Assembly: GCA_015075365.1 (NCBI GenBank)
Contig: JABTUN010000005.1
Coordinates: 351,590-415,589, forward strand
DNA: 64,000 nucleotides
From: Verrucomicrobiaceae bacterium
Lineage (GTDB): Bacteria; Verrucomicrobiota; Verrucomicrobiia; Verrucomicrobiales; Verrucomicrobiaceae
Reading direction: 5' to 3'
The notes below the pieces were generated by a model. It saw nothing but the letters and a program-made list of their open reading frames with translations. It was not told the DNA's origin and searched no databases. The translations under genes and the position numbers were made by a program. Shown here piece by piece: positions 8,859 to 17,422 of this stretch (positions within the stretch are counted from its first letter, which is position 1; every line of letters begins with the position of its first letter).

Positions 8859-10015
8859 CGCGTGGCAGGAGAAAGGTCCGCCCGGATGATGCGCGTGACG
8901 CCGGCTGGAGCGGGCAGCAAGGCGCTTTTCCAGGATTTGCCGCCGTCGGTCGAGTACCGGAGGTTCTCGGTGGGCTTCCAGTAGGTCTCGAAGGCGTAGA
9001 GCAGATCGGGACGCACGGCGGCGAGGGTGCCGGGCAGGGCGACGCCTTTGAGTTCCTTCCATTTGATGCCGTCCGCGGACTCGTAGCCGGTTCCCTTGCG
9101 CGTGTTCACGAGGTAGCGTGCGCCATCGAAGACGAGGCTGCCAAACTTTGTGCCTTCGGGGAGCTTGGGCGTCACGTTTTGCCATTCCAGGCCGTTGGCG
9201 GTGTGATGCAGCGTGGCATCGCCCACGACAACAAAGCTGTTACCGTTGGTGGCGATGTAGAGGCGCGAGCGCGGTTCGATACGCGGTGGATAGTCCCATT
9301 TCTGGAAGTCGGTGGTGGTGATGAGAAAGCCGTTGTCGCCCGAGCCGACGAAGCGTCCGCCGGCAAAACGCCAGTCGCGGATGTTCGACTTGATGGGGGC
9401 GGCCTCTCCGAGCTTTTGCGCCTCGGCGGTGAGGTAATCCTTCGTCTTGGCATCGCCGATGACCTCCCACTTCAGGCCGTCCGTGGAGCGGATCACCTTA
9501 CCGCTTTCGCCAAAGGCATGGGAGGCGTCGTTCACAAAGATCACGCCGCTGAGCACGCCCGCGTTGAAGTCATTGATATGCCAATCCACGCCGTCGCGGG
9601 TGGTGAGGATGTTGGATTTCGAGAAGCCGCCGACCGCCACCGCCACACCGTTGCCGGTGGCGATGGATTTGAGGTCGTTCTGATCATGCGCGGGCTTCCC
9701 GACGAACTGATGATGGCTCCATGTGATGCCGTCCGTCGAGGAGAGGCGATGCAACCCGTTTCCGACGGCGAGGTAGATTCCGCCCTCGCCCTGGGAGGCC
9801 GGTTTCCAAGCGCGGACGTGCTCTTGATCGGCCTTCGAGAGGAAGGCAATCCCGAAGGTCACCACGCGACCGTCCGCGAGCTTCAGCGTGACCTGGCTGC
9901 CCTGCACCCTTTGGATTTCGCCCTCGATGTGCGTGCCTTGGGCATTGGTGAAGGTGTGGGCGTGGAGTGGGAGACAGGCGAGGGTGAGGATAGCAATGTG
10001 CTGGAGTGTGTTCAT
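8855..10015 (-). CDS. Secreted SHD1-domain protein with BNR/Asp-box-like repeats
   Basis: 386 aa. A signal peptide (MNTLQHIAILTLACLPLHA) leads into an SHD1-like domain at about 20-72 (TFTNAQGTHIEGEI, GSQVTLKLADGRVVTF, FLSKADQEHV). SHD1-type domains are common in exported Verrucomicrobiota and Planctomycetes proteins. The remainder holds about seven repeats with a TxDGxxW core (STDGITW, TRDGVDW, STDGLKW, TTDFQKW, TANGLEW, SADGIKW, STDGGKSW), which predicts a sialidase/YCF48-like beta-propeller. No catalytic residues are obvious, so it may bind rather than cleave glycans. Its stop overlaps the csaA remnant start (ATGA), so the two were probably translated together. The 235 bases upstream carry no recognisable element. 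Confidence 0.75.
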   Translation of the reverse strand: MNTLQHIAILTLACLPLHAHTFTNAQGTHIEGEIQRVQGSQVTLKLADGRVVTFGIAFLSKADQEHVRAWKPASQGEGGIYLAVGNGLHRLSSTDGITWSHHQFVGKPAHDQNDLKSIATGNGVAVAVGGFSKSNILTTRDGVDWHINDFNAGVLSGVIFVNDASHAFGESGKVIRSTDGLKWEVIGDAKTKDYLTAEAQKLGEAAPIKSNIRDWRFAGGRFVGSGDNGFLITTTDFQKWDYPPRIEPRSRLYIATNGNSFVVVGDATLHHTANGLEWQNVTPKLPEGTKFGSLVFDGARYLVNTRKGTGYESADGIKWKELKGVALPGTLAAVRPDLLYAFETYWKPTENLRYSTDGGKSWKSALLPAPAGVTRIIRADLSPATR

Positions 10016-10250
10016 GACTTAGAGTGAGGGAGGCAACACCTGCACAGGGCAACGGGTAATCTATAGCAATCCTGACCTTCCGCTTACCACCCGGAAAAGA
10101 GAGCGGTGGCGTTTTTCAGGCTTTGCTGATGCGCTGTGACGACGTCCTTTATCAGGCGATCCCTTCTAATCGGCCTGCTCAAGGACAAGTGTTAAGAGCG
10201 GTGGTGTGCAGATAGGTGCTGCGCTTCATCATTACTGGAAGAATGGCCGT

Positions 10251-11045
10251 TCAATAGCCGCCAGCGCCAATCACCGAACCCTGGGATTCAATTTTCTGTC
10301 CAGTTTTCTCCGCTGCCTCGCGTTTGCGGTATTCGTCCATCATCGCCGCGGTGGCGGTGGCACCGCAACGGGAGCCACCGAGGTCACGCACTTTGATGAG
10401 TCCATCGAGATCACGCACGCCCCCGGCGGCCTTGACCTGCACTTTGGGCGAACATCTGGCGCGCATCAGGGCGAGATCGTGCTCCGTGGCACCCTTGTAG
10501 TTGTAGCTGCCGTCGGGCTGTTTGACGAAACCATAGCCGGTGCTGGTCTTCACCCAGTCGGCCCCGGCGCGCTCGCAGAGCGCGCAGAGTTTCTTCTTGA
10601 ACGTGTCGCTGTCGAGTCCGCCCCCCCCGTTGGTGAGGTAATCGTTTTCGAAAATCACCTTCACCTTCGCACCGTGGCGATGCGCCTCGTCGCAGACAGC
10701 CTTCACGTCCGCCTCCACATAGTCCCAGTCGCCGCCGAGCGCCTTCCCGATGTTGATGACCATGTCGATCTCGTGCGCACCGTCCCGGCAGGCGAGTTCG
10801 GTCTCGTAGCGCTTCGATTCGGTGGTGCTGTTGCCGTGGGGGAAACCGATGACGCAACCAACCAGGACACCAGAGCCTCGGAGCCACTCCACCGCTTGCT
10901 TCACGGCGTAGGGTTTGATGCAAACGGAGGCGACCTGATATTCGGCGGCGAGCTTGCAGCCGGCTTCGAGGTCCGCATCCGTCATGGTCGGATGCAGCAG
11001 GCTGTGGTCGATCATTTTGGCGAGGTCGGAATAGGAATACTTCAT
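10251..11045 (-). CDS. deoC: Deoxyribose-phosphate aldolase
   Basis: 264 aa from the ATG at 11045. The longer frame upstream lacks family similarity, and this start gives the canonical opening MKYSYSDLAKMIDHSLLHP. DeoC cleaves 2-deoxyribose-5-phosphate to glyceraldehyde-3-phosphate and acetaldehyde in the cytoplasm. The Schiff-base lysine is in VKTSTGYG and the second active-site lysine in KVQVKAAGG; INIGKALGGDWDYVEADVK and GFPHGNS are family blocks. It is divergent from the GntR-family regulator at 11124, with 78 bases between the starts, so that regulator may control it. The C-terminus carries a short extra tail rich in E, K and G. Confidence 0.95.
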   Translation of the reverse strand: MKYSYSDLAKMIDHSLLHPTMTDADLEAGCKLAAEYQVASVCIKPYAVKQAVEWLRGSGVLVGCVIGFPHGNSTTESKRYETELACRDGAHEIDMVINIGKALGGDWDYVEADVKAVCDEAHRHGAKVKVIFENDYLTNGGGGLDSDTFKKKLCALCERAGADWVKTSTGYGFVKQPDGSYNYKGATEHDLALMRARCSPKVQVKAAGGVRDLDGLIKVRDLGGSRCGATATAAMMDEYRKREAAEKTGQKIESQGSVIGAGGY

Positions 11046-11076
11046 GGCATCTGTTATGGCAGCCCAGTTGTGGAAT

Positions 11077-11087
11077 TGGCTTAGCCA
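11077..11087. promoter_or_regulatory. Candidate operator between deoC and gntR
   Basis: The 11-bp perfect inverted repeat TGGCTTAGCCA lies in the 78-base gap between the divergent deoC and gntR starts. GntR/HutC proteins bind such short palindromes as dimers, so it is a reasonable operator candidate. Short palindromes also occur by chance. Confidence 0.35.
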
Positions 11088-11123
11088 CTTGTCAAAGTGC
11101 TTCTTTTCAGCAATTCTCGCCTC

Positions 11124-11885
11124 ATGACCCCCAACAGCACTTTTCATCAACATCTCGTCGAGAAACTCCGTGCCCTGGTGCGTGATGGCGGGTTCACGCC
11201 CGGCGCGAAGTTTCTCACCGAGCGCGAGATCGCGGAGCGTTTCAAAACAAGCCGGCCCACGGCGAACAAGGCCCTCAGCGGCCTCGTTTCAGCCGGGTTG
11301 CTGGAGGTGCGTCGAGGCGCGGGAACTTTTGTGCGCGAGGGTGTGCTCGATTATGATCTGGAGCGGCTCGTGAGCTTCACCGACAAAGCCAGGGCCGTGG
11401 GCAAAAAGCCCGGCACTGAATTGCTCGAATACCGCCGCACGAATGCGGCCGAGGCTCCGGGTGATGTCGCACAGGCCCTGCGCGTCACGAGCGAAACGCC
11501 GCTCATTTACATGGAGCGCATCCGTCTCGCCGACCGCACGCCTGTCATTTACGAGCGGCGGCACGTGGTCGCCTCGCTCTGTCCTGAAATGACCCGCACG
11601 GATGCCAAACACTCGCTTTATGCCTGCTGGACGGGCAAATGCGGCCTCGTGATCACAGGTGCCGATGAGACGATCCGCGCGGTGAATGCATCCAGAGCCG
11701 GGGCGGCTCTCCTGCAGGTGCCTGCCGGCTCCGCCTGCTTCAAAATTACTGCCACCGGTTATGTTGACGACGAAACGCCGCTCTGGCACGAGGAAACTCT
11801 TTATCGCGCCGATGTTTATGAGTTTCGCAATCGCATCAGCGGTTTGTCGGGCAATAACGCTGCCATGGGCAAGATCCGGGGATGA
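11124..11885 (+). CDS. GntR family (HutC/UTRA) transcriptional regulator
   Basis: 253 aa from the ATG at 11124; a GTG at 11097 would add nine residues of no known value. The N-terminal winged helix is clear (GAKFLTEREIAERFKTSRPT, ANKALSGLVSAGLLEVRRGA). It is followed by a UTRA-type effector domain from about 90 onward (TPLIYMERIRLADRTPVIYE; the C-terminal DETPLWHEETLYRADVYEFR). HutC-type regulators sense small metabolites, often sugar phosphates. Position suggests it controls deoC, the facing kinase/dehydrogenase/permease run, or both. Its stop is nine bases from the kinase stop, so the two genes converge. Confidence 0.9.
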   Translation: MTPNSTFHQHLVEKLRALVRDGGFTPGAKFLTEREIAERFKTSRPTANKALSGLVSAGLLEVRRGAGTFVREGVLDYDLERLVSFTDKARAVGKKPGTELLEYRRTNAAEAPGDVAQALRVTSETPLIYMERIRLADRTPVIYERRHVVASLCPEMTRTDAKHSLYACWTGKCGLVITGADETIRAVNASRAGAALLQVPAGSACFKITATGYVDDETPLWHEETLYRADVYEFRNRISGLSGNNAAMGKIRG

Positions 11886-11894
11886 GCGGATGTG

Positions 11895-12926
11895 TCAGCG
11901 GAAAAGCGTCAGCGGCCATTCATAGCTCCCGGGCTTCACGCAGAGCAAGGGGCCTCCATGCGGGCGCAGGCTGCCGACACCGACGTGACCTTCCGGGATG
12001 ACTTCCAATCGCGTCCAGCCCATTCGACGGATGAAAGCCATCGCCGTGGCACCGCCTTCGAGACCGACGCGGAGGTCGTATTGAGTGCCCGAGAGCAGCG
12101 GAAGAGCAGTTTCGATGAGTTTTTCGGTCAACCCGGCGCTGTCGGCCGTCTCGGGCCTGCCGATGGCCAGCATGAGTTTGGACGTGGATTGCCAAATAGC
12201 GGGCGAAACGGCCTCTTCGAGCGTTTGGACGACAAAACCGCGTTCGGCCATCTGCGCGGCGCGTCCGGTGTCCCATGCGGCGAGACTGCCGCAGAGGAGC
12301 AAAAGTAGTTTGGGCTTTAGCCCAATCGATGGCGGGGGATTTGGGTTAAAGCCCAAACTACTTTCCAAGCGCGCAGCGAAGAAGTCCGCCGCGCCCGCCG
12401 CGAGAGTTTGGCTGCTTAATTCAACCCTGAGGTCATCGAGCATCGTCGCATCCGGCGTGAGGATGCGCTCGGAGCCGCCTAGCAGCGCACGAACGTTCGA
12501 CGTGTGTCGTGGAAAGTCGGGATCGCTGGCGAAGACGGTCTGATGTAGCGGCACCTCATTCACGAAGTAGCCGCCATTTCGGATGACGCGGCCTTTGGAG
12601 GGATTCGCCGGGATGAAAACGCACTCGTTGAGAGATGCAGCATCAAGAATCGCCTCGATCTCAACACGGATGTGTCCGCGCATGACCGAGTCGGTCTTCT
12701 TGTAAATCCACGACGGCCCGGCAGCCATGATGCGGCGTGTGACGTCTTTCACGATCTGCGCGGCCTCGGCTTCGGACTTTAACCGCGTGTCCGTGTCCAC
12801 AGCGATGACTTCGGCCTCGCTACTGGGATCGAATCGCGTCTGCACCTCCGACTTGAACCCACATGCCGCGGCGATGCCAGCCAGCTCGGCGGCACCGGAG
12901 AAGTCGTCGGCGATGATGGCAATCAT
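11895..12926 (-). CDS. Four-carbon acid sugar kinase family protein (DUF1537), with an in-frame REP insertion
   Basis: 343 aa. The N-terminus MIAIIADDFSGAAELAGIAA and YKKTDSVMRGHIRVEIEA match the acid-sugar binding domain of DUF1537 kinases. The C-terminal part (GLEGGATAMAFIRRMG, CVKPGSYEWP) matches the nucleotide-binding domain. Family members phosphorylate D-threonate, D-erythronate or related acids at O-4. The adjacent PdxA-type dehydrogenase would then oxidise and decarboxylate the product to dihydroxyacetone phosphate. Its ATG overlaps the dehydrogenase stop (ATGA). Residues around 208-228 (SSLGFNPNPPPSIGLKPKLL) are encoded by a complete 63-bp REP doublet at 12302-12364, placed between FFAARLE and the LCGSLAAW strand. 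It adds 21 codons without breaking the frame. Activity with this insert is not guaranteed. Confidence 0.88.
   Translation of the reverse strand: MIAIIADDFSGAAELAGIAAACGFKSEVQTRFDPSSEAEVIAVDTDTRLKSEAEAAQIVKDVTRRIMAAGPSWIYKKTDSVMRGHIRVEIEAILDAASLNECVFIPANPSKGRVIRNGGYFVNEVPLHQTVFASDPDFPRHTSNVRALLGGSERILTPDATMLDDLRVELSSQTLAAGAADFFAARLESSLGFNPNPPPSIGLKPKLLLLLCGSLAAWDTGRAAQMAERGFVVQTLEEAVSPAIWQSTSKLMLAIGRPETADSAGLTEKLIETALPLLSGTQYDLRVGLEGGATAMAFIRRMGWTRLEVIPEGHVGVGSLRPHGGPLLCVKPGSYEWPLTLFR
12302..12364. repeat. REP family A doublet (inside a coding sequence)
   Basis: Inverted pair of family A hairpins, exactly 63 bases: the left arm is AAAGTAGTTTGGGCTTTAGC plus CCAA, and the right arm is its near complement ending AAACTACTTT. 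One base differs in the right stem (GGGTTAAAGCCC). It lies wholly inside the DUF1537 kinase frame. Confidence 0.95.
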
Positions 12927-13870
12927 TGGGCGCTCATCTTGGCCGCCAGCAGCACGGCTTCAAACAAGCTGTTTGGATTCGCTTTGCCCTGCCAGGCGAT
13001 GTCGAAGGCGGTGCCGTGGTCAACGCTGGTGCGGATGACAGGCAGGCCGAGCGTGGTGTTGATGGCGGAGTCGAAGGCGAGCGCTTTCAGCGGGATGTGG
13101 CCCTGGTCGTGATACATGCAGACGAAGGCATCGGTCTGTTTTCTGCGCCACGCGAGGAAGGCGGTGTCGGGCGGCAGCGGACCTTCGATATTCATACCCA
13201 GGGCGCGTGCCGCCTCGATGGCAGGAATGATGAAGCGCTCCTCCTCACGCTGGCCGAAGAGGCCGTTCTCACCCGCGTGCGGATTCAGGCCGCAGACGAC
13301 GATTTTCGGTTCATGACCGCGAATGCGGCGCATGGCGGCGTGCGTGAGCTCGATGACATCAAGCACGCGCTGCACGCTGAGCAGGCCGGGCACATCACAC
13401 AGGCCGACATGCACGGTGGCAAAGCTGCACGTCAGCTCCGGCGAAGTGAGCATCATGCACGAGCGGGCGGCGCTCATGCGCTCGGCGAAGATTTCGGTGT
13501 GACCAGGATACTTGTGCCCGGCGGCGTGCATGGCTTCCTTGTTCAATGACGCGGTAGCGACGGCGGCGACCTCGCCATTGAGTCCGGCTTCAATCGCGGC
13601 GATGACATAGCGAAAAGCGGCATTGCCACACGCGGCGCTGACTTTGCCAGGTGTGATGTTCGCGCCATCCACGCAGCGCAGGTCGCGCACCGAGGCGGGG
13701 TTGAACGGCAGGTTGAGAACTTTCGACACGCGCTCCAGTACGCTGAGGTCGCCGTAGATAATGGGCGTGCAGACTTTGGCGATGGCTTCGTTCCGCAGCA
13801 GGTGCAGGCAAAGCTCGGGGCCGATCCCGGCGGGATCACCCATGGTGACGGCGATGAGGGGTTTGGGCAT
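12923..13870 (-). CDS. pdxA2: PdxA-family 4-phospho-D-threonate/erythronate-type dehydrogenase
   Basis: 315 aa from the ATG at 13870; the longer frame upstream is low-complexity read-through opposite the permease. Family blocks are VTMGDPAGIGPE at the start, YPGHTEIF, VCGLNPHAGENGLFG with the following EEE, and CMYHDQGHIPLKAL, which supply the metal-binding histidines and phosphate contacts. True PdxA acts in pyridoxal phosphate synthesis. The PdxA2 subgroup works with DUF1537 kinases and turns 4-phospho-threonate or -erythronate into DHAP and CO2. Sitting between a DUF1537 kinase (ATGA overlap) and a sugar-acid permease (TGATG overlap), the catabolic role is more likely. The residues alone do not settle which four-carbon acid is used. 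Confidence 0.9.
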   Translation of the reverse strand: MPKPLIAVTMGDPAGIGPELCLHLLRNEAIAKVCTPIIYGDLSVLERVSKVLNLPFNPASVRDLRCVDGANITPGKVSAACGNAAFRYVIAAIEAGLNGEVAAVATASLNKEAMHAAGHKYPGHTEIFAERMSAARSCMMLTSPELTCSFATVHVGLCDVPGLLSVQRVLDVIELTHAAMRRIRGHEPKIVVCGLNPHAGENGLFGQREEERFIIPAIEAARALGMNIEGPLPPDTAFLAWRRKQTDAFVCMYHDQGHIPLKALAFDSAINTTLGLPVIRTSVDHGTAFDIAWQGKANPNSLFEAVLLAAKMSAQ

Positions 13871-14853
13871 CAAGGAGGAAACGGGAGGGATGGCCTGGTG
13901 AATGGCTGCGTTCGTGCGGACCACCACGCGGTGACGAGCGGCGTGAGCAAAGCAGTGACAACAACAGCAGCAGACACAAGCGCCGTGGCGCTGGCGGCTG
14001 CCTCGGCATACGCGGGATTGGCAGTAGCGACGAGGGCGGGCACGGCGGCGGCATTGCCTGTGGTGGAACTGGCGGCGAGGCCAGCGAGACCATTTCCACC
14101 CGTGAGCTTGTCCACGCACAGCAATAGCGTGCCCGAGAAGATGACCACAATTACGCCAAGCGCGATGCCGAGCAGACCGCTGTGCCAAAGACTCGCGAGA
14201 CTCATCGTGGTGCCGATGGCGAAGGCGAAGAAGGGGATCATCACGCTGGCGCCTTTACCGAGAAACTCGCGCATCTGCGGGTCGAGATTGCCTAGCGTCA
14301 TGCCTACGAGCAGGGGCAGAACCGCGCCGAGCATGACCTGCCACGGAAAGGCCGCCAATCCTGCGACACCGAGCGAAAGCATGGTCAAGAACGGTCCGCT
14401 CTCCAAACTCATCACCGCATACGCCGCCACGTCTCTCCCTCGTCCATACTGCCCCATCAGCGCCATGTAGAGGCCTCCGTTCGTATCATTGATCGCGGCG
14501 ACGACAGCGAGTGTGGAGAGACCTGCGAGCACGCCATCCGACACCGGCTTCTCACCGAGCCATGCACCGAATGCGAAGGCGCATAGCACGCCGGACAATG
14601 CCTTGGTGGCGAGCAGCGCGCCGCCCTTTTTCAGAACGTAAGGCGTGACTTTCAAATCCAGCGTGGCGCCGAGGCAGACGTAAAACACCGCGAGCAATGG
14701 CATCGCCCCGCCAAAGAGCGAACTGGTGAAGGACTTGCCAAAAAACTCCGGCGTGCCGGGAAACACGTTCGCGATCGCACAGCCAAGCAGCAGCGGCACG
14801 AGCATCATGCCACCGGGAACGCGGTCAAGGGTTGTCTTGATGGGCAGAGTCAT
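13870..14853 (-). CDS. kdgT: 2-keto-3-deoxygluconate permease family transporter
   Basis: 327 aa from the ATG at 14853 (MTLPIKTTLDRVPGGMMLVP). The longer frame runs back into REP DNA and is not used. About ten hydrophobic segments and the family motif AAINDTNGGLYMALMGQYG identify the KdgT family of inner-membrane carriers, which import 2-keto-3-deoxygluconate by proton symport. Here it is cotranscribed with a DUF1537 kinase and a PdxA2-like dehydrogenase, so the cargo is more likely a four-carbon sugar acid. Its stop overlaps the pdxA2 start by one base (TGATG). Confidence 0.9.
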   Translation of the reverse strand: MTLPIKTTLDRVPGGMMLVPLLLGCAIANVFPGTPEFFGKSFTSSLFGGAMPLLAVFYVCLGATLDLKVTPYVLKKGGALLATKALSGVLCAFAFGAWLGEKPVSDGVLAGLSTLAVVAAINDTNGGLYMALMGQYGRGRDVAAYAVMSLESGPFLTMLSLGVAGLAAFPWQVMLGAVLPLLVGMTLGNLDPQMREFLGKGASVMIPFFAFAIGTTMSLASLWHSGLLGIALGVIVVIFSGTLLLCVDKLTGGNGLAGLAASSTTGNAAAVPALVATANPAYAEAAASATALVSAAVVVTALLTPLVTAWWSARTQPFTRPSLPFPP

Positions 14854-14876
14854 GGAAGAAGAGCCACGCTTATAAG

Positions 14877-14940
14877 AAAGTAGGTTGGGCTTCAGCCCAA
14901 GTGCTGGCGAGATGATTTCGGCTGATGACCAAGCTACTTT
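14877..14940. repeat. REP family A, one intact and one decayed arm
   Basis: The left arm GTAGGTTGGGCTTCAGCCCA is intact. The right arm has lost its stem and keeps only AAGCTACTTT. It fills the gap between kdgT and the SGNH hydrolase gene and supplies that gene's last Lys and TAG stop. Confidence 0.85.
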
Positions 14941-15839
14941 TTCTCGCCTCCGAGCTGTGCATTGATCGTCCGCCAAGTCTCCCAGGCCACGGTTTCGAGG
15001 TAGCGGGCGGTTTCATCGTCGAGGCTCGCGGTTTGATGCATGGACATATGTTTGAACATCCACTTCGCCATCTTCGCCTGGTAGGCATCGGGCTGGAAGG
15101 CGGCGAGTTTGGCCGCATCGGCCTCATACTTGCCGTGGGGCCAGACGTGAAAGGTGCGCGGCAGTTTGCCGACGGGTGATTCACGCGTCAGGGCGGCGTA
15201 GAAGCAAGCAAGGTTCAAAAAATGGCCTGCATCGCCGGGGTGCGCGTTGTCCTGCGGATGCTGGAGAGCGAGATCGGGCTTCTCGGCATAAACACGCGCC
15301 CAAGCCGTGGAGCAGGGCGCGAAGAGCGCGATTTGGTTCTTCTTCGCGAGTTCCAGGATGCGCTGACGGCCTTCAGCCTCGCGTTCGGTCTTGCCCCAGC
15401 CCATTTCATAAAACATCGGCTCGCCCCCGGCGGCGCGAATGGCCTCGCAGTAGCGGGTGATGGCGGTGGCGTGATCTGGGTTGCCGTTTTCCGGCGCGTC
15501 GTCGCCCATGATGAAACGGCACACGACCATCATCGGCACGATGTCGGGCTTCTCAGTGGCGATTTTGTCGAGGAAGCTCTGCCCAGGCTTCATGCCGTAT
15601 TCGTAGCGATTGAAGCCGGGCTCGAGATAGACGCGGATGTCACTGCCACTGCGGCCCACGGCTTCGGGAATGACCTGCCTGCCGACATGACCGGCGATTT
15701 TGCCATCGACGATCTTCGCCACCTCACGCGGCAGATCGTTCCAATACATGCTGCTGCTGCCGGCGAAGAGCAGCTTGAGAGGTTCGGCGGCTTGAGTGAA
15801 ACCGCATAGGGCGCAGAGGAACGTGGAGATGAGTTTCAT
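14934..15839 (-). CDS. Exported SGNH/GDSL-like hydrolase
   Basis: 301 aa with a signal peptide (MKLISTFLCALCGFTQAAEP). The block LLFAGSSSMYWNDLP has the position and form of the SGNH block I serine, GRSGSDIRVYLEPG resembles the Gly block, and DNAHPGDAGHFLNLACFYAA carries the Asp/His pair near the end. SGNH enzymes are esterases, including carbohydrate acetyl-esterases; the substrate here is unknown. It lies directly upstream of kdgT on the same strand, so it could belong to the same transcript and deacetylate a ligand before uptake, though a REP element separates them. The stop codon comes from the decayed REP arm. Confidence 0.75.
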   Translation of the reverse strand: MKLISTFLCALCGFTQAAEPLKLLFAGSSSMYWNDLPREVAKIVDGKIAGHVGRQVIPEAVGRSGSDIRVYLEPGFNRYEYGMKPGQSFLDKIATEKPDIVPMMVVCRFIMGDDAPENGNPDHATAITRYCEAIRAAGGEPMFYEMGWGKTEREAEGRQRILELAKKNQIALFAPCSTAWARVYAEKPDLALQHPQDNAHPGDAGHFLNLACFYAALTRESPVGKLPRTFHVWPHGKYEADAAKLAAFQPDAYQAKMAKWMFKHMSMHQTASLDDETARYLETVAWETWRTINAQLGGEKK

Positions 15840-15847
15840 GGCGTGGG

Positions 15848-15912
15848 AAAAGTAGCTTGGGCTTTAGCCCAAATCGTTGGGATGAGCTTGGGCTAAAGCC
15901 CAAACCACTTTT
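15848..15912. repeat. REP family A doublet
   Basis: Complete inverted pair with cores TAGCTTGGGCTTTAGCCCAA and its mirrored partner; the right arm reads GTGG instead of GTAG on its own strand. It fills the gap between the ankyrin gene and the SGNH gene. Confidence 0.95.
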
Positions 15913-15914
15913 GG

Positions 15915-17411
15915 CTATCGCTGGTCATAGCCCTTCTTCTTCGGCAAAGCGTCGCGATCCGGCGGTGGTGGAGGCTCAATGCCATTCGCGCGCATGATGT
16001 CGCTGATGGCGGTGATGGTGGGCACGCTGGGTTTGAAGTTTCCGGGACGGAAACCCTGGGCTATTAGCAGCGGCGTCCAGCCGCGATCGTTCTTCTGATT
16101 CCACACGGCGATCTCCGCGCCTTTCGCGGCGAGGAGTTTGGCGACCTTCGGCAGGCTTTTGTAGGCCGCGCCGTGCATGGCGGTCTGGTTTTTCTTGTCC
16201 ACGGCATTCACGTCCGCGCCGAGGCTGATGAGATACTCGCAAGCGGCCACGCATTCGTCTTCGGTGCCGGCTTCTTCATCGGGCGCATAGCAGCCGAGGC
16301 CTGCAGCGGCCATCAGCGGCGTGGAGCCATCGGCGTTCGGTTTGTGTGGATCCGCACCGAGTTCGACGAGCAGCTTCATCATCTCCAGATCGGCGTTTCG
16401 ACAGGCGAGCAGGAAAGGCGTGGCACCGTGGAAGTTGATCGCGCCAAAGGCCTTCGCCTTGGCTCCCTTCGCGAGCGTGGCATCGACCTTCGCGCCCGCC
16501 TTCACGATCTCGCGGATGAAATCGAGGCTGCTCAGCTTGCCATGCGTGTCCGGCGGCGGTTGACCGGCCTCGTCGTCGCCATGCGGCGGACGGCGCACCC
16601 AGGTGATCGTGTGCAGCGCGGTGAAGCCGTTGCGCATGTCATTCGGATCGGCTCCGGCGCGGATGAGATCCATCGCCAGCTCGAAGTGACCGTTCTCCGC
16701 GGCCAAAAGCACCGCGCTGGTGCCCTGCGGCGCATCGCGGCCTCCGGTGGACTCTTTCGTATCGATGGCGTCACGCACATCGGCACCGAGTTGAAGCAGC
16801 TTCTTCACCGCCAAGCCCTTTCCCTCGCGTGCGGCGAACAAAAAGGCCGTGAAGCCCGATTTGAGCCGATGATCGACCTTCGCGCCGTGCTTCACGAGCA
16901 ACTCGATGACCTCTGCATGACCTTCCGCCGCGGCCCACATGAGCGCGGTTTGATCCTCACGATCCTGCGCGTCCACTTTCGCGCCTTTTTCAAGCAAAAC
17001 CGCCACCGCTCCGACCCGACCTGTGCGACTGGCAATCATGAGCGCCGTCTCGCCGCCACGTCGTTTCGCCTGCGGATCGGCTCCCGCCTTCAAAAGCGCC
17101 CGCACGATGCCTTCGCTGCCATTTTCACACGCGAGCAGCAACGGCGTGATGCCATAACGATTCGCCTCATCGGCCTTTGCGCCCGCTGCGAGCAGTTTTT
17201 CGACGATCTCGGCCTTGTCATGGTATGCCGCCCAATGCAGCGCCGTTGCTCCATCGGCCTGCGCGGCATTCAAATCGGCTTTGGAGGCGATTTGAGCGGA
17301 AACGGCGTTCCAGTCCTGCTTTTCGGCAGCGGTGGGAAGATCGGCGGCATGCGCAGCGGCCACAAAACCAAAGATCAGGAGCATTAGATGAGCTGGCGGG
17401 GTGTTGAACAT
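15915..17411 (-). CDS. Exported ankyrin-repeat protein
   Basis: 498 aa. A signal peptide (hydrophobic MLLIFGFVAAAHAADLP) is followed by about ten ankyrin repeats to residue 480 (for example DGATALHWAAYHDKAEIVEK, DQTALMWAAAEGHAEVIELL, GSTPLMAAAGLGCY). The C-terminus is proline-rich (EPPPPPDRD). Ankyrin stacks bind proteins, so it is probably a periplasmic scaffold or ligand-binding protein. It is the last gene of a run DUF1552, ankyrin, ankyrin, and may serve as a partner of the DUF1552 product. No enzymatic domain is seen. Confidence 0.92.
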   Translation of the reverse strand: MFNTPPAHLMLLIFGFVAAAHAADLPTAAEKQDWNAVSAQIASKADLNAAQADGATALHWAAYHDKAEIVEKLLAAGAKADEANRYGITPLLLACENGSEGIVRALLKAGADPQAKRRGGETALMIASRTGRVGAVAVLLEKGAKVDAQDREDQTALMWAAAEGHAEVIELLVKHGAKVDHRLKSGFTAFLFAAREGKGLAVKKLLQLGADVRDAIDTKESTGGRDAPQGTSAVLLAAENGHFELAMDLIRAGADPNDMRNGFTALHTITWVRRPPHGDDEAGQPPPDTHGKLSSLDFIREIVKAGAKVDATLAKGAKAKAFGAINFHGATPFLLACRNADLEMMKLLVELGADPHKPNADGSTPLMAAAGLGCYAPDEEAGTEDECVAACEYLISLGADVNAVDKKNQTAMHGAAYKSLPKVAKLLAAKGAEIAVWNQKNDRGWTPLLIAQGFRPGNFKPSVPTITAISDIMRANGIEPPPPPDRDALPKKKGYDQR

Positions 17412-17422
17412 TCGAAGTAGAA

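Noticed and set aside
13871..14188. N-terminal 106-residue extension of the PdxA-like protein
   Set aside because: Arg/His/Cys-rich low-complexity frame that overlaps the permease; the canonical MPKPLIAVTMGDPAG start is at 13870.
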